Positions 7,799 through 19,445 of a DNA stretch of 64,000 nucleotides are shown here, in pieces. Every line of letters starts with the position of its first letter. The first letter of the stretch is position 1. Source of the stretch: Lachnospiraceae bacterium MA2020 (GTDB lineage Bacteria; Bacillota; Clostridia; Lachnospirales; Lachnospiraceae); contig JQKK01000018.1 of the NCBI GenBank assembly GCA_000746015.1, positions 1-64,000 on the forward strand, in the 5' to 3' direction. A program made the position numbers and the translations under genes. Under the pieces are notes generated by a model. The model saw only the letters and a list, made by a program, of their open reading frames with translations. It ran no database searches and was not told the origin of the DNA.

Positions 7799-10186
7799 TC
7801 ATTTCCCCTTTGGCTTTTTAAATACCGCAATGGTGACACCTGCATCACCCTCACCAAACTCACCCAGTCTGAAGCTCTCCACATACTTGCATCTCTTTAA
7901 GTAGTCATGTACTACCTTTCGAAGTATACCCGAACCCTTTCCATGCACGATACGTGCCTGTGGAAGATGTGAAAGATATGCCTCGTCGAGATACTGCCCA
8001 AGTGTCTGCTCTGCATCAAATGCCGTCATACCTATGAGCATGCACTCAGTGCTGATAGTCTGCGCATGTGAAAGCGACTTCTGACCATTTTTAACCTTTT
8101 TCTTAGTATCCTCTTTGCTGTCCTTCTCATATATGAGATCTGAAGCATTTGATTTGTACTTGATAATGCCGCACTGTACAAAGAGATTTCCCTTGCTGTC
8201 CGGAAGCGAATTAACAGTACCGTGCAGACCGAGCGAAACAATACGTACCTCGTCTCCCATCTTGATCTGGCGCGGATCGATACCTGCCTTGCCGGAACCG
8301 GAAGATCCGAGTGACTTCTGCTTGCCCTTGGTCTTTCCAAGCTGCTGCCTCAGTCTCTCTCTGTCTCTCTCAGCTGCTCTCATCGTGTCAGAATCAGCGT
8401 ACTTCTGCATATTTCGGATAGTTTCATCCGCAGTAGCCTTTGCCTCGCTGAGAAGTACCTTTGCCTCTTCTTTAGCCTTTGCAAGGATCTTTTCCTTGGA
8501 ATCTTCAAGTTTCTGTCTGCCCGAATCAAGCTCTGACTGGAGCTCCTGCACCTCACGCTCCGCCTTGGCTATCTCAGATTTACGCTTCTCCAGCTCTACA
8601 CGGTTCTTCTCAAGGCTTGCAAGAAGATTTTCAAACTTCTTGTCCTCTTCATCCATACGCTCTTTTGCATCTTCGATCACAAAGTCCGGAAGACCGAGCC
8701 TTTTTGAAATAGCAAAAGCGTTACTCTTTCCCGGTACTCCCACCAGTATCCTGTAAGTCGGGCTAAGAGTCTCAACATCAAACTCACAGCAGGCATTTTC
8801 TACCCAATTTGTAGTGAGCGCATACTCTTTAAGCTCACTATAGTGCGTGGTAGCCATAGTCCTTATGCTGCGCTTATGGAGCCACGCAAGCACTGATGTA
8901 GCCAAAGCTGCACCCTCTGTCGGATCTGTACCTGCACAGAGCTCATCAAAAAGACAGAGACTTGTGATATTTGCATTTGCAAGTATCTCTATGATGTTTT
9001 TCATGTGTGATGAAAATGTCGAAAGATTCTGCTCGATCGACTGCTCATCACCTATGTCGGCATATACCTCACGGAAAAATGAAAGCTCCGAGCGGTCAAG
9101 CGCCGGGATATGAAGACCGGAAAGTCCCATAAGCTCACAAAGTCCCACTGTTTTAAGCGAAACCGTCTTACCACCCGTATTAGGTCCGGTAACTATCAAG
9201 AGGTCAAAATCATCTCCAAGATGGATATCTATCGGAACTACCTTCTTCTTATCGATAAGAGGATGGCGCGCTCCATGAAGTCTTATGATCTCGTTTGAAT
9301 TAAATACAGGTCTCGTAGCTTCCATATCAAGCGCAAGCTTTGCCCTTGCGAAAATAAAGTCAAGCTCCGCAAGGATAGTATCATCAGCCCTGATAACTTC
9401 AGCATTTGTGCCACATTCAAAGGAGAGACCTTTAAGTATCTCCTGAATCTCCTCTCTTTCAAGAAGCTCAAGCTCACGTATATCGTTGTTAAGCTTTACG
9501 ACCGACTGCGGCTCTATAAAAAGTGTAGCACCGGTAGACGACTGATCGTGTACCATACCGGGCACCTGTGACTTATGTTCTGCCCTTACCGGCACGCAGT
9601 ATCTGTTGTCCCTGATGGTGATGATATTTTCCATCAGATAGTTTTTGAGCGAGCCGTTGATCATATTTTGGAGGGTCGTATGTATCTTGTCTGAAGCAAG
9701 TACCTTCTTTCTCCTGATATCTTTAAGCGTTGAGCTCGCATCATCAGCGATCGTATCTGCATCAAGGATGCAGTGTCTTATCTCGCCTGCAACATGATTA
9801 AGCGGTGCAAGACAATTAAATCTGTCATCAAGCGAATCAAATATACGCTCCTCGTCATTGTCACTTATGCCATATCGTCTAACCTGGTCAGTTGTCTCAA
9901 GAAGCGATGCAATATCCATAAGCTCTCTTGTGCTGAGGATACCTCCTGCCTCAGCTGCATGGAGTGAACCTCTCACATCCCTTATGCCGGCAAACGAAAC
10001 TGAGCCGCGGGCCAAAATGCGCTGCAGAGCATCTGCTGTCTCACTTTGCGCAAGCTCGATATCCGCCATATTGTCATATGGTGCAAGTGAGGCTGCCATT
10101 GCTTTACCACGCTCTGTAGAGGCATTTTTCACAAGACGATCAATGACCTTGTCAAATTCAAGTACGTGTAATACTTTTTCGTTCAT
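7799..10186 (-). CDS. mutS2: Endonuclease MutS2
   Basis: DNA/ribosome-associated ATPase-nuclease of 795 residues, the usual length. The MutS core is followed by a Walker A GPNTGGKT (334-341), a DELCAGTDPTEGAA Walker B region and a switch histidine in ATTHYSELK. A long coiled coil (about 510-620) and a C-terminal Smr nuclease domain with RIVHGKGSGILRK come next. MutS2 restrains homologous recombination and in Bacillus also splits collided ribosomes. It is the first gene of a five-gene run through rlmCD. The promoter lies immediately upstream, embedded in the terminator of bglA (see 10232-10260). Confidence 0.95.
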   Translation of the reverse strand: MNEKVLHVLEFDKVIDRLVKNASTERGKAMAASLAPYDNMADIELAQSETADALQRILARGSVSFAGIRDVRGSLHAAEAGGILSTRELMDIASLLETTDQVRRYGISDNDEERIFDSLDDRFNCLAPLNHVAGEIRHCILDADTIADDASSTLKDIRRKKVLASDKIHTTLQNMINGSLKNYLMENIITIRDNRYCVPVRAEHKSQVPGMVHDQSSTGATLFIEPQSVVKLNNDIRELELLEREEIQEILKGLSFECGTNAEVIRADDTILAELDFIFARAKLALDMEATRPVFNSNEIIRLHGARHPLIDKKKVVPIDIHLGDDFDLLIVTGPNTGGKTVSLKTVGLCELMGLSGLHIPALDRSELSFFREVYADIGDEQSIEQNLSTFSSHMKNIIEILANANITSLCLFDELCAGTDPTEGAALATSVLAWLHKRSIRTMATTHYSELKEYALTTNWVENACCEFDVETLSPTYRILVGVPGKSNAFAISKRLGLPDFVIEDAKERMDEEDKKFENLLASLEKNRVELEKRKSEIAKAEREVQELQSELDSGRQKLEDSKEKILAKAKEEAKVLLSEAKATADETIRNMQKYADSDTMRAAERDRERLRQQLGKTKGKQKSLGSSGSGKAGIDPRQIKMGDEVRIVSLGLHGTVNSLPDSKGNLFVQCGIIKYKSNASDLIYEKDSKEDTKKKVKNGQKSLSHAQTISTECMLIGMTAFDAEQTLGQYLDEAYLSHLPQARIVHGKGSGILRKVVHDYLKRCKYVESFRLGEFGEGDAGVTIAVFKKPKGK

Positions 10187-10231
10187 CTATTCTTATACTT
10201 CCTCTAAATCAATCTATACATAATCCATTAT

Positions 10232-10260
10232 ATTATACCGCAAAAAGGCTTGCAGGGCAA
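10232..10260 (-). promoter_or_regulatory. Promoter of mutS2, -35 box inside the bglA terminator loop
   Basis: On the minus strand TTGCCC (10260-10255) and a perfect TATAAT (10237-10232) are separated by 17 bases. The -35 hexamer covers the loop and first stem base of the hairpin at 10245-10273. The same arrangement recurs at 16123-16151. Confidence 0.65.
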
Positions 10261-10273
10261 ACCTGCAAGCCTT
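10245..10273 (-). terminator. Rho-independent terminator of bglP-bglA
   Basis: Perfect 12-base arms AAGGCTTGCAGG (10245-10256) and CCTGCAAGCCTT (10262-10273) around a five-base GCAAA loop. A five-T run follows on the minus strand. It lies just past the bglA stop. Confidence 0.9.
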
Positions 10274-10311
10274 CTAAAACCAATCCCAAACCTAACACAT
10301 GTATTTCAAAT

Positions 10312-13726
<3,415 letters not shown>

Positions 13727-13827
13727 GTCACTTTGTCCTCCCAAACAAAATCCAAAATACAAAAGTTGTTTTGTGTTTTCACAACATTTAATATAAGTTT
13801 TGTCGGTTTGTATTGCAATAAGAAACC

Positions 13828-13944
13828 TTTCAGAAACTTATGTAACAATTTGAAATTTATCATTTTTGTCTATTTTTAAATTGAGGAATCCGCAAAAATA
13901 CTTCAAAAAAGACAATAATTTTCTTCAAAATGTTTCAGAAACTT
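13828..13944. promoter_or_regulatory. Candidate LacI operators and divergent promoter region of bglP / lacI
   Basis: The 12-base word TTTCAGAAACTT occurs twice, at 13828-13839 and 13933-13944. The right copy sits in GTTTC-A-GAAAC, a perfect inverted repeat, just upstream of a TATAAT at 13955-13960 that can serve the plus-strand lacI gene. Two copies 105 bases apart between divergent genes suit looping by a LacI-family dimer pair. Operator assignment is inference. Confidence 0.4.
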
Positions 13945-13993
13945 GGAACTATGCTATAATTATTGTAAATATTTACTATAAAAGGTAGCCTAT

Positions 13994-15088
13994 ATGAATA
14001 ATCAAAAGAAAACAACTATATACGATATTGCAAAAGAGGCCGGTGTATCAGCCTCTACCGTGTCCCGCGTGATAAATCACCCGTCATCAGTTTCAGATGT
14101 TCTTCGCGAAAAAGTAAACAGTGCCATGGAGCGAATGAATTTTGATCTGGAAATGAGTAAGCACAAAAACTACGTCAAAAGCGGTATTATCCTGCTCATA
14201 TATCCCGTAACAGATTCATGGTTTGTAGCGCAGTATGCCGATCTTCTTCGTACTTATGCCAAAAAAGATAACAGAATGATCGTGTTGTTGGCTCTGCCTG
14301 ACAAAACACATGCTAAGCAGGCTTTTGAAGAAGCTGTAGCGGTTTACCGCCCTATAGGAATATATGCCTTAATGTGTGCGAAATACGACTTTTTAGAAAA
14401 AACAGATGTGGGTGTTCCCATCATTTACTTATGTGATGTCCCTGAGAATTCAAAATATCCAACTCTTGACTATGATACAAAAGATGTGATGCAGAAAGGA
14501 ATAATACACTTAAAGAACAGGGGCTGTAAAAATATAGTATATCTATGCCAGCCGCTGGATCTGTCATATACTGACAAACAGCTGGACACTGTCATAGACG
14601 CGTTGCGCTCTAATAAACTCTATACCGCAACGAATATCATCACGCTCACTGATACTACAAAAGAGTCAGTCCGTGAAGCGGCTTCCGGTATTCTTTCAAG
14701 GAAATATCTTCCGGATGCCGTATTTTGCAGTAATGATTTTCTGGCTGTTTACTTTATGAAACTGGCCATGGAAGCAGGGATTTCGGTTCCTGTAGATATG
14801 CTTGTAATGGGAGTTGGAAATACAGAATTGTCTAAGTATTCCATTCCTTCACTTACAACATTCAGCTTTTCTTTGGAAAACATTACATATTCAGCATATC
14901 AGCTGCTAAATGAGTCCATACAGGATCATAAGATACCGCCTAAGCATATGCTGCTTAGTGACGCAGAACTGATACTCAGAGAATCTACATCCCGTATGCA
15001 GGATCATGAAACAGAAAAAGAGCTGCCTACAGATTACACTGAGGCAGTCTCCCATCTGTTTTCTTCAATTTTCCGTAGAAGGAAGTAA
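13994..15088 (+). CDS. LacI-family transcriptional regulator (beta-glucoside operon)
   Basis: Repressor of 364 residues. The N-terminal helix-turn-helix TIYDIAKEAGVSASTVSRV and hinge are typical of LacI, followed by a periplasmic-binding-protein-like effector domain ending in the usual FSFSLENITYSAYQLL region. An unusual C-terminal tail of about 20 residues extends beyond the core, ending in basic residues. ATG follows AAAGG. It is divergent from bglP, so control of that operon by a beta-glucoside or its phosphate is likely by context. Its 3' end overlaps the oppositely oriented LacI gene by 24 bases. Confidence 0.93.
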   Translation: MNNQKKTTIYDIAKEAGVSASTVSRVINHPSSVSDVLREKVNSAMERMNFDLEMSKHKNYVKSGIILLIYPVTDSWFVAQYADLLRTYAKKDNRMIVLLALPDKTHAKQAFEEAVAVYRPIGIYALMCAKYDFLEKTDVGVPIIYLCDVPENSKYPTLDYDTKDVMQKGIIHLKNRGCKNIVYLCQPLDLSYTDKQLDTVIDALRSNKLYTATNIITLTDTTKESVREAASGILSRKYLPDAVFCSNDFLAVYFMKLAMEAGISVPVDMLVMGVGNTELSKYSIPSLTTFSFSLENITYSAYQLLNESIQDHKIPPKHMLLSDAELILRESTSRMQDHETEKELPTDYTEAVSHLFSSIFRRRK

Positions 15089-16090
15089 GGTAGAGCTTCT
15101 GATCACCAGCTCACTGTTTATAACGTCGTGGGTAACGCTGTCATACGGGCTTGCTATCCTTTCCGTAAGCAGTCTGCATGCAGCCTCACCCAGACGCTGT
15201 CCCATGCCCGATACCGTGCTTATAGGTACTGACAGTATGCCGGAGTAAGGGCAGTCACCTATTCCGCAAATTTTCAGATCCTCCGGCACTTCTATACCAA
15301 GTCGGTCTGCAGCCCTCAGAGATGCGGCTGCAAACTCATCTCCGGCACAGATAAAAGCGTCCGGCATATCGCCTTTCAGACAGCTCATCGCCTGCAGATA
15401 TGCCTGGTCAAAACCGGGCGGCAGAAAGAAAGCCATGTCATCAGAGTACTCTATGCCACGAGTCTTCAAGATGCTCTTATATGCTGTATAGACCTGCTTG
15501 CCGTATTCCGTCGTGAGCATATAGTCAAGCAGCACTATTCTCTGAGCACCTTCTTCTATAAGATGTGTAAGCGCCTTGTTTACCATTCCATATATGCTAA
15601 GCGATACAGATGGAAGTGAAGGAACAATAGGGTCATACCATTCCATGCACTGTACGACCGGAACGATATACGACAGATCCTTTAGTATCTTTTCTTCCCG
15701 GCGCCCCATGCATATAAACCCTACCACTGCTTTTTTCTTAGCTAAACTAATAAGAGGCTTTGCATATTCCATAAGAAAAGAATCCGTAAACGAGGTCACT
15801 GTGTAGCCTATCCGCCCTGCATAATCATGTATCCCCTTTATTACCTGATCATAGAAAGGATTCACATTTGAAGGGCAGTCAACTACGATAACACCTCTTG
15901 ATCTGGCACGGTCTTTCCTGTCTGTATCCTTATTTTCAAATCCCATCTCATCCATTTGTTTCAAAATGAGATTTCTGGTCTCATCAGATACGGTTCCCGG
16001 ATGATTTATAACCCTTGAAACAGTTGCAACCGACACTCCACAAGCGTTTGCGACATCATAAATTGTAACTTTACCGCTTTTTTTATTCAT
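15065..16090 (-). CDS. LacI-family transcriptional regulator, second copy
   Basis: Regulator of 341 residues with HTH TIYDVANACGVSVATVSRV and a type I periplasmic-binding-like domain (AFICAGDEFAAASLRAADRLG). It differs clearly from the plus-strand LacI gene in its effector domain, so it is not a recent duplicate. Its promoter is built into the terminator of the pilus operon (16123-16151). The target is unknown; candidates are the bgl genes or its own promoter. The 3' end overlaps the convergent LacI gene, so the two transcripts are antisense over 24 bases. Confidence 0.93.
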   Translation of the reverse strand: MNKKSGKVTIYDVANACGVSVATVSRVINHPGTVSDETRNLILKQMDEMGFENKDTDRKDRARSRGVIVVDCPSNVNPFYDQVIKGIHDYAGRIGYTVTSFTDSFLMEYAKPLISLAKKKAVVGFICMGRREEKILKDLSYIVPVVQCMEWYDPIVPSLPSVSLSIYGMVNKALTHLIEEGAQRIVLLDYMLTTEYGKQVYTAYKSILKTRGIEYSDDMAFFLPPGFDQAYLQAMSCLKGDMPDAFICAGDEFAAASLRAADRLGIEVPEDLKICGIGDCPYSGILSVPISTVSGMGQRLGEAACRLLTERIASPYDSVTHDVINSELVIRSSTLLPSTEN

Positions 16091-16122
16091 AAAATCCCAA
16101 ATACCTTACATTTTTTGAGGTA

Positions 16123-16151
16123 ATTATAATGCAAAAAGACTTGCAGGGCAA
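16123..16151 (-). promoter_or_regulatory. Promoter of the second LacI gene, -35 box inside a terminator loop
   Basis: TTGCCC (16151-16146) and TATAAT (16128-16123) on the minus strand are 17 bases apart. The -35 overlaps the loop of the hairpin 16134-16166, exactly as at 10232-10260. Confidence 0.65.
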
Positions 16152-16166
16152 ACCTGCAAGTCTTTT
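16134..16166 (-). terminator. Terminator of the pilus operon
   Basis: Arms of 14 bases at 16134-16147 and 16153-16166, perfect, with the same GCAAA loop as the bglA terminator. One stem pair is changed from G-C to A-T on both sides (GGC/GCC versus GAC/GTC), a compensatory difference. A five-T run follows on the minus strand. Confidence 0.9.
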
Positions 16167-16187
16167 ATCACATATTCTTGGTCTTGG

Positions 16188-17462
16188 TCATACACCTATG
16201 CCGATAATAGTATCGATTATCTCCGGCAGCTCAAGTCCTCTGTATGTAAAGCATATAATGTCTGTCACTAATGAAAGTCCAAAGGCTGCCAACATAAATG
16301 GTGTATATTGATCTGAAAGGACTACTTTCTTGGTCATATCTTCATATAAAACGAAAACTACGATAGTTGCTATGCTCATAAGTATTTCAATGACAATACC
16401 TATATTTATTTTTCTTCGGAATCTTCTCACTTCTTTTTGGAACTTTTGCCACATCTTATCAGATCCATCTTCGTCTGTGATATAAGGTGCGAGCAGTTCA
16501 TAATCTTCATCTATCTCTTTTTTAACTTTCTTTGAATATCCAAACATCTTTATTTTCTTTACCACGAATGTAAGAGGGCAAAGTGTTAAAAATGCACCTA
16601 TCATGCACAGCAGATTCAAGAGCGACCAATATGCAACTTTATGCGACAATAATCCCTTCTCTCTCTCACCCAACTGGCCGCTTCCGGTGAGCTCTGCACC
16701 AGCCTTTATCCTGCCTGACGGGATGGCATCTGCTACCACTACGACTCTTCCATTTGTTTCTGCAGATTCACATGTAGAAAATACAAGAATTTTAGTTAAA
16801 TCATCAAGCCCCTTACGCTCTCCATGTATCAAATTTGCATTTATGTAGTCTACACGTGCTATAGCTGCTTCTTTCTCCTGAACATTTGATGTATATATTT
16901 CTTCCTGATAGGCATCGGTCTTCAGTACAGCGTAAATATTGAAGTTGAAGCTCTTATCATCTGTATAAAGAACTCCTGTCCTGTGAGAATTAAAATAATC
17001 CTCGTCGAGATACTTTGTTATATCTCCAAACATTGCCCCCACATCCATGTTATGACCGTAGATGACATTGTAGAAATCATCAAAATCCCTGTTATTTGCT
17101 GATGAGAGGTATATAGATCCCGTTATGGAGTTGTTTCCAAAAGGATCTTTTGTTGCATATTCCAGCTCATCCTTGCCCTGCAGTACAGGGTAATCTATAT
17201 TGGTATCCTTGATCTCAAGCCAACCTACTACATCATTATTGATTTCCTGTAAGTCCTCAAGATCATAGCTTACTGTCTCTACAGTAGATGTCGCCTTCGG
17301 CTTATATTTTAGAAGGTCGCTTGATACAAAAGCATGTTGTTCTACGCCCAGCGTGTCAAATATAACGTATGCACCATAAATAAGAAATGATGCAGCTGCC
17401 ATCACTACTACCATTCTAAGCAATGCATGGGCTAATTTAAAAATAGAATCTACATGTTTCAT
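16188..17462 (-). CDS. Class B-type sortase of the pilus locus, with extra C-terminal membrane segments
   Basis: Transpeptidase of 424 residues. One membrane segment lies near residues 15-37. The sortase barrel carries His137 in IYGHNM, Cys231 in FSTC and Arg239 in NGRVVVVA, the full catalytic triad. Phrases such as NNDVVGWLEIKDTNIDYPVLQ place it in class B. This parallels the class B sortase (SrtC/Spy0129) that polymerises FctA pili in Streptococcus pyogenes. The C-terminal third adds three or four hydrophobic helices joined by a charged loop, unusual for a sortase. It is last in the pilus operon, 15 bases after the SipA-like gene, with GGAGG before ATG. Expected role: joining pilins and anchoring the fibre. 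Confidence 0.9.
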   Translation of the reverse strand: MKHVDSIFKLAHALLRMVVVMAAASFLIYGAYVIFDTLGVEQHAFVSSDLLKYKPKATSTVETVSYDLEDLQEINNDVVGWLEIKDTNIDYPVLQGKDELEYATKDPFGNNSITGSIYLSSANNRDFDDFYNVIYGHNMDVGAMFGDITKYLDEDYFNSHRTGVLYTDDKSFNFNIYAVLKTDAYQEEIYTSNVQEKEAAIARVDYINANLIHGERKGLDDLTKILVFSTCESAETNGRVVVVADAIPSGRIKAGAELTGSGQLGEREKGLLSHKVAYWSLLNLLCMIGAFLTLCPLTFVVKKIKMFGYSKKVKKEIDEDYELLAPYITDEDGSDKMWQKFQKEVRRFRRKINIGIVIEILMSIATIVVFVLYEDMTKKVVLSDQYTPFMLAAFGLSLVTDIICFTYRGLELPEIIDTIIGIGV

Positions 17463-17477
17463 CAGCAGCCTCCATTC

Positions 17478-18119
17478 TTAAAGTGAGTTGCGCCTCAAAA
17501 TCAATATCGTCGTTCCCTTTATCATGCTTTTATGCACAGGTCCGAAGTATCTGCTGTCCTCAGTACCATTTCGCGCCTCACAGAGAACGAAACATTCATC
17601 TTCCCCTAATTTAACCGGATAATCAATGTACCCTTCATATCTGTAAGTTGCTGTATGGATATTCGTTTCAATAATAGTGTTTCCGTTTACGATGACACTG
17701 CCATCGTCTGTAATATCAACTGTATCCCCGCCTCTGCCGACCACTCTGGCCGTCCTCATGACACCATCGTAGTTAAAAACGATTATATCTTTTGAAAGAA
17801 CCTCCCTGTCGAGCCTGTAGTACATCATCAGGTCTCCCGATGCTGCCACGGGATACATATCATCATTCGGAGCAACGAAGATTCCGAAGATAAAATTGAA
17901 AAATACATATACGATAAGTACCACACAAAAGAGCTCCATTACAAATGCCCTTGCATATCTCAGCTTCCTCACAGGAGTAGTGTGCTTTTTAAATACCACC
18001 GTCTCCTCCTGTGAGTCATCTTTGACCATTACATTAACATCCTTTTCTTCTTTGGTCTCTTCCGTGAGCTCTGTACCCTTCTCAACACCTTCTGTATTTT
18101 TCAATTCAGTTTCACCCAT
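17478..18119 (-). CDS. SipA-like signal peptidase I homologue lacking the Ser/Lys dyad
   Basis: Protein of 213 residues with a charged cytoplasmic N-terminus, one membrane helix (about 57-82) and a signal-peptidase fold. Where active enzymes have the catalytic Ser in SMxP, this has Asp87 in NDDMYP. Where they have Lys in KRVVG, it has Ala124 in RTARVVG. Other family blocks remain (SGDLMMY, KDIIVF, GRGGDTVDI, NGN, YFGPV). The S. pyogenes pilus protein SipA/LepA also lacks the dyad, with an Asp in place of Ser, yet is needed for FctA polymerisation. By fold, lost residues and position between pilin and sortase I assign the same accessory role (inference). GAGGGG precedes ATG. Confidence 0.88.
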   Translation of the reverse strand: MGETELKNTEGVEKGTELTEETKEEKDVNVMVKDDSQEETVVFKKHTTPVRKLRYARAFVMELFCVVLIVYVFFNFIFGIFVAPNDDMYPVAASGDLMMYYRLDREVLSKDIIVFNYDGVMRTARVVGRGGDTVDITDDGSVIVNGNTIIETNIHTATYRYEGYIDYPVKLGEDECFVLCEARNGTEDSRYFGPVHKSMIKGTTILILRRNSL

Positions 18120-18143
18120 TTTGTTCCCCTCGAATTAATTTTT

Positions 18144-19382
18144 TTATGCTTTTGCATCTTCCCTACGTCTGTTCATTACCATCATAAGAAGAACTGCTGC
18201 AAAAATCAAGAGGGCATACGGTGCATATCTGAATGCAAGTCCTGTAGGTGAGATAAGTGTCAGTGTGTTTGTATAGGCTATAGTATGTGCGTTCTCAGCC
18301 GCATTGGCTGTTGTTGTGATACTTGCTACATTTGATTTATTAGCATCACCTGCGCTATCCCAGGTTATATTCTTACTTCCATCTGCTGCTCCACCATCAA
18401 TTGAATATACTGAAGTATATGTAGTACCTGTAACATTGTTTATTTCGTATACAGCTGCTGATGTTCCTGCCGGAATTCCTATGTATTTAACACTTGCTCC
18501 TCCTGCAATCTTAAGATTCTCTTCTGTAATATCAAGACCGCTCATTGCTCCCGCTGCCAGAGGGTTAGCAGTACATGTTCCACTTGGATTCTGCTTCAGA
18601 AGAACATTTCCTGTAACTGCATCATTTGTGAAGTCTACCTTAAACGGGAACTGATTTGTTGCCATTGCCGTATCATTTACCAAGGTCTTGCTTACTGTCA
18701 GATTGTATGTGTAGTACTGATCTACAAACTTTGATGTCTTTGCTGCAGCTGTAACAGAAGATGCATCTGTTCCATCAATGTCATTATCTGCTCCAAACAT
18801 AACATATCCGTATATCTGGAATCCACTTTCTCCTGCTCCTGGCTCCTTTACATATACATCAAGGTACTTTACCTGACCGCCATCTGTAACTCCCGCTGCA
18901 GCCTTTGTAGCAGGTGTGGTAGTCTCAGTGATCACGTAACGATAAATTCCTGCTGCCGTATAATTAGCTGTTGAAAAGTCAAAAGAAAACGTCTTTTCAT
19001 TTGATGCTCCAGCAATTGCAGTGGTTAAATCCTCTGTATTAGCCCATGTTACAGTTGCTGTTGTTGTCGTTGGAAGTACACCAGCCTTTGTAAATGCTGT
19101 TGCCGGAATAGGTGTTGTATTATCCTTGACCTGCTTGTCTGCAGTGCCTGCTGTAAGCGTATACGTATAGCTTATCTCAGGTGCAGCTACTGCTAAGTCC
19201 TCCGGATTATAAGCAACCAGATCCTTTGTGATCGTAATTGTCTTCTCCAGTGCTGTTCCGGCATTACTTCCAACTTTACCATCTGTAAGTGATTCTGCAG
19301 CCATTGCTGCTGTACAGTTAATGAATACCAATCCGGCGGCAACGACCGTTGCCGCAATTCTTCTTAATAACCCGTTCCTCAT
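18144..19382 (-). CDS. FctA/Spy0128-like major pilin
   Basis: Secreted pilin of 412 residues. A signal peptide (1-29) precedes two or more beta-rich modules of the streptococcal pilin isopeptide type. The segment KTITITKDLVAYNPED and the closing YTNTLTL provide Lys and Asn for intramolecular bonds. The C-terminus has the sorting motif ISPTG (about 377-381), a hydrophobic helix and a basic tail. The motif resembles the EVPTG of Spy0128 more than LPxTG. ATG at 19382 has AAGGAG eight bases upstream; longer frames lack a site. It sits between the adhesin and the SipA-like gene and is the likely fibre subunit. Confidence 0.88.
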   Translation of the reverse strand: MRNGLLRRIAATVVAAGLVFINCTAAMAAESLTDGKVGSNAGTALEKTITITKDLVAYNPEDLAVAAPEISYTYTLTAGTADKQVKDNTTPIPATAFTKAGVLPTTTTATVTWANTEDLTTAIAGASNEKTFSFDFSTANYTAAGIYRYVITETTTPATKAAAGVTDGGQVKYLDVYVKEPGAGESGFQIYGYVMFGADNDIDGTDASSVTAAAKTSKFVDQYYTYNLTVSKTLVNDTAMATNQFPFKVDFTNDAVTGNVLLKQNPSGTCTANPLAAGAMSGLDITEENLKIAGGASVKYIGIPAGTSAAVYEINNVTGTTYTSVYSIDGGAADGSKNITWDSAGDANKSNVASITTTANAAENAHTIAYTNTLTLISPTGLAFRYAPYALLIFAAVLLMMVMNRRREDAKA

Positions 19383-19445
19383 AACCTTTTCTCCTTTCAA
19401 ATCAAAAACCCAAGACCATAAAACCAAAAGACCAATGTTTATAAG

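Noticed and set aside
8115-8756. 213-codon plus-strand open frame inside mutS2
   Set aside because: Antisense shadow of the coiled-coil region; serine-rich composition follows from the opposite strand.
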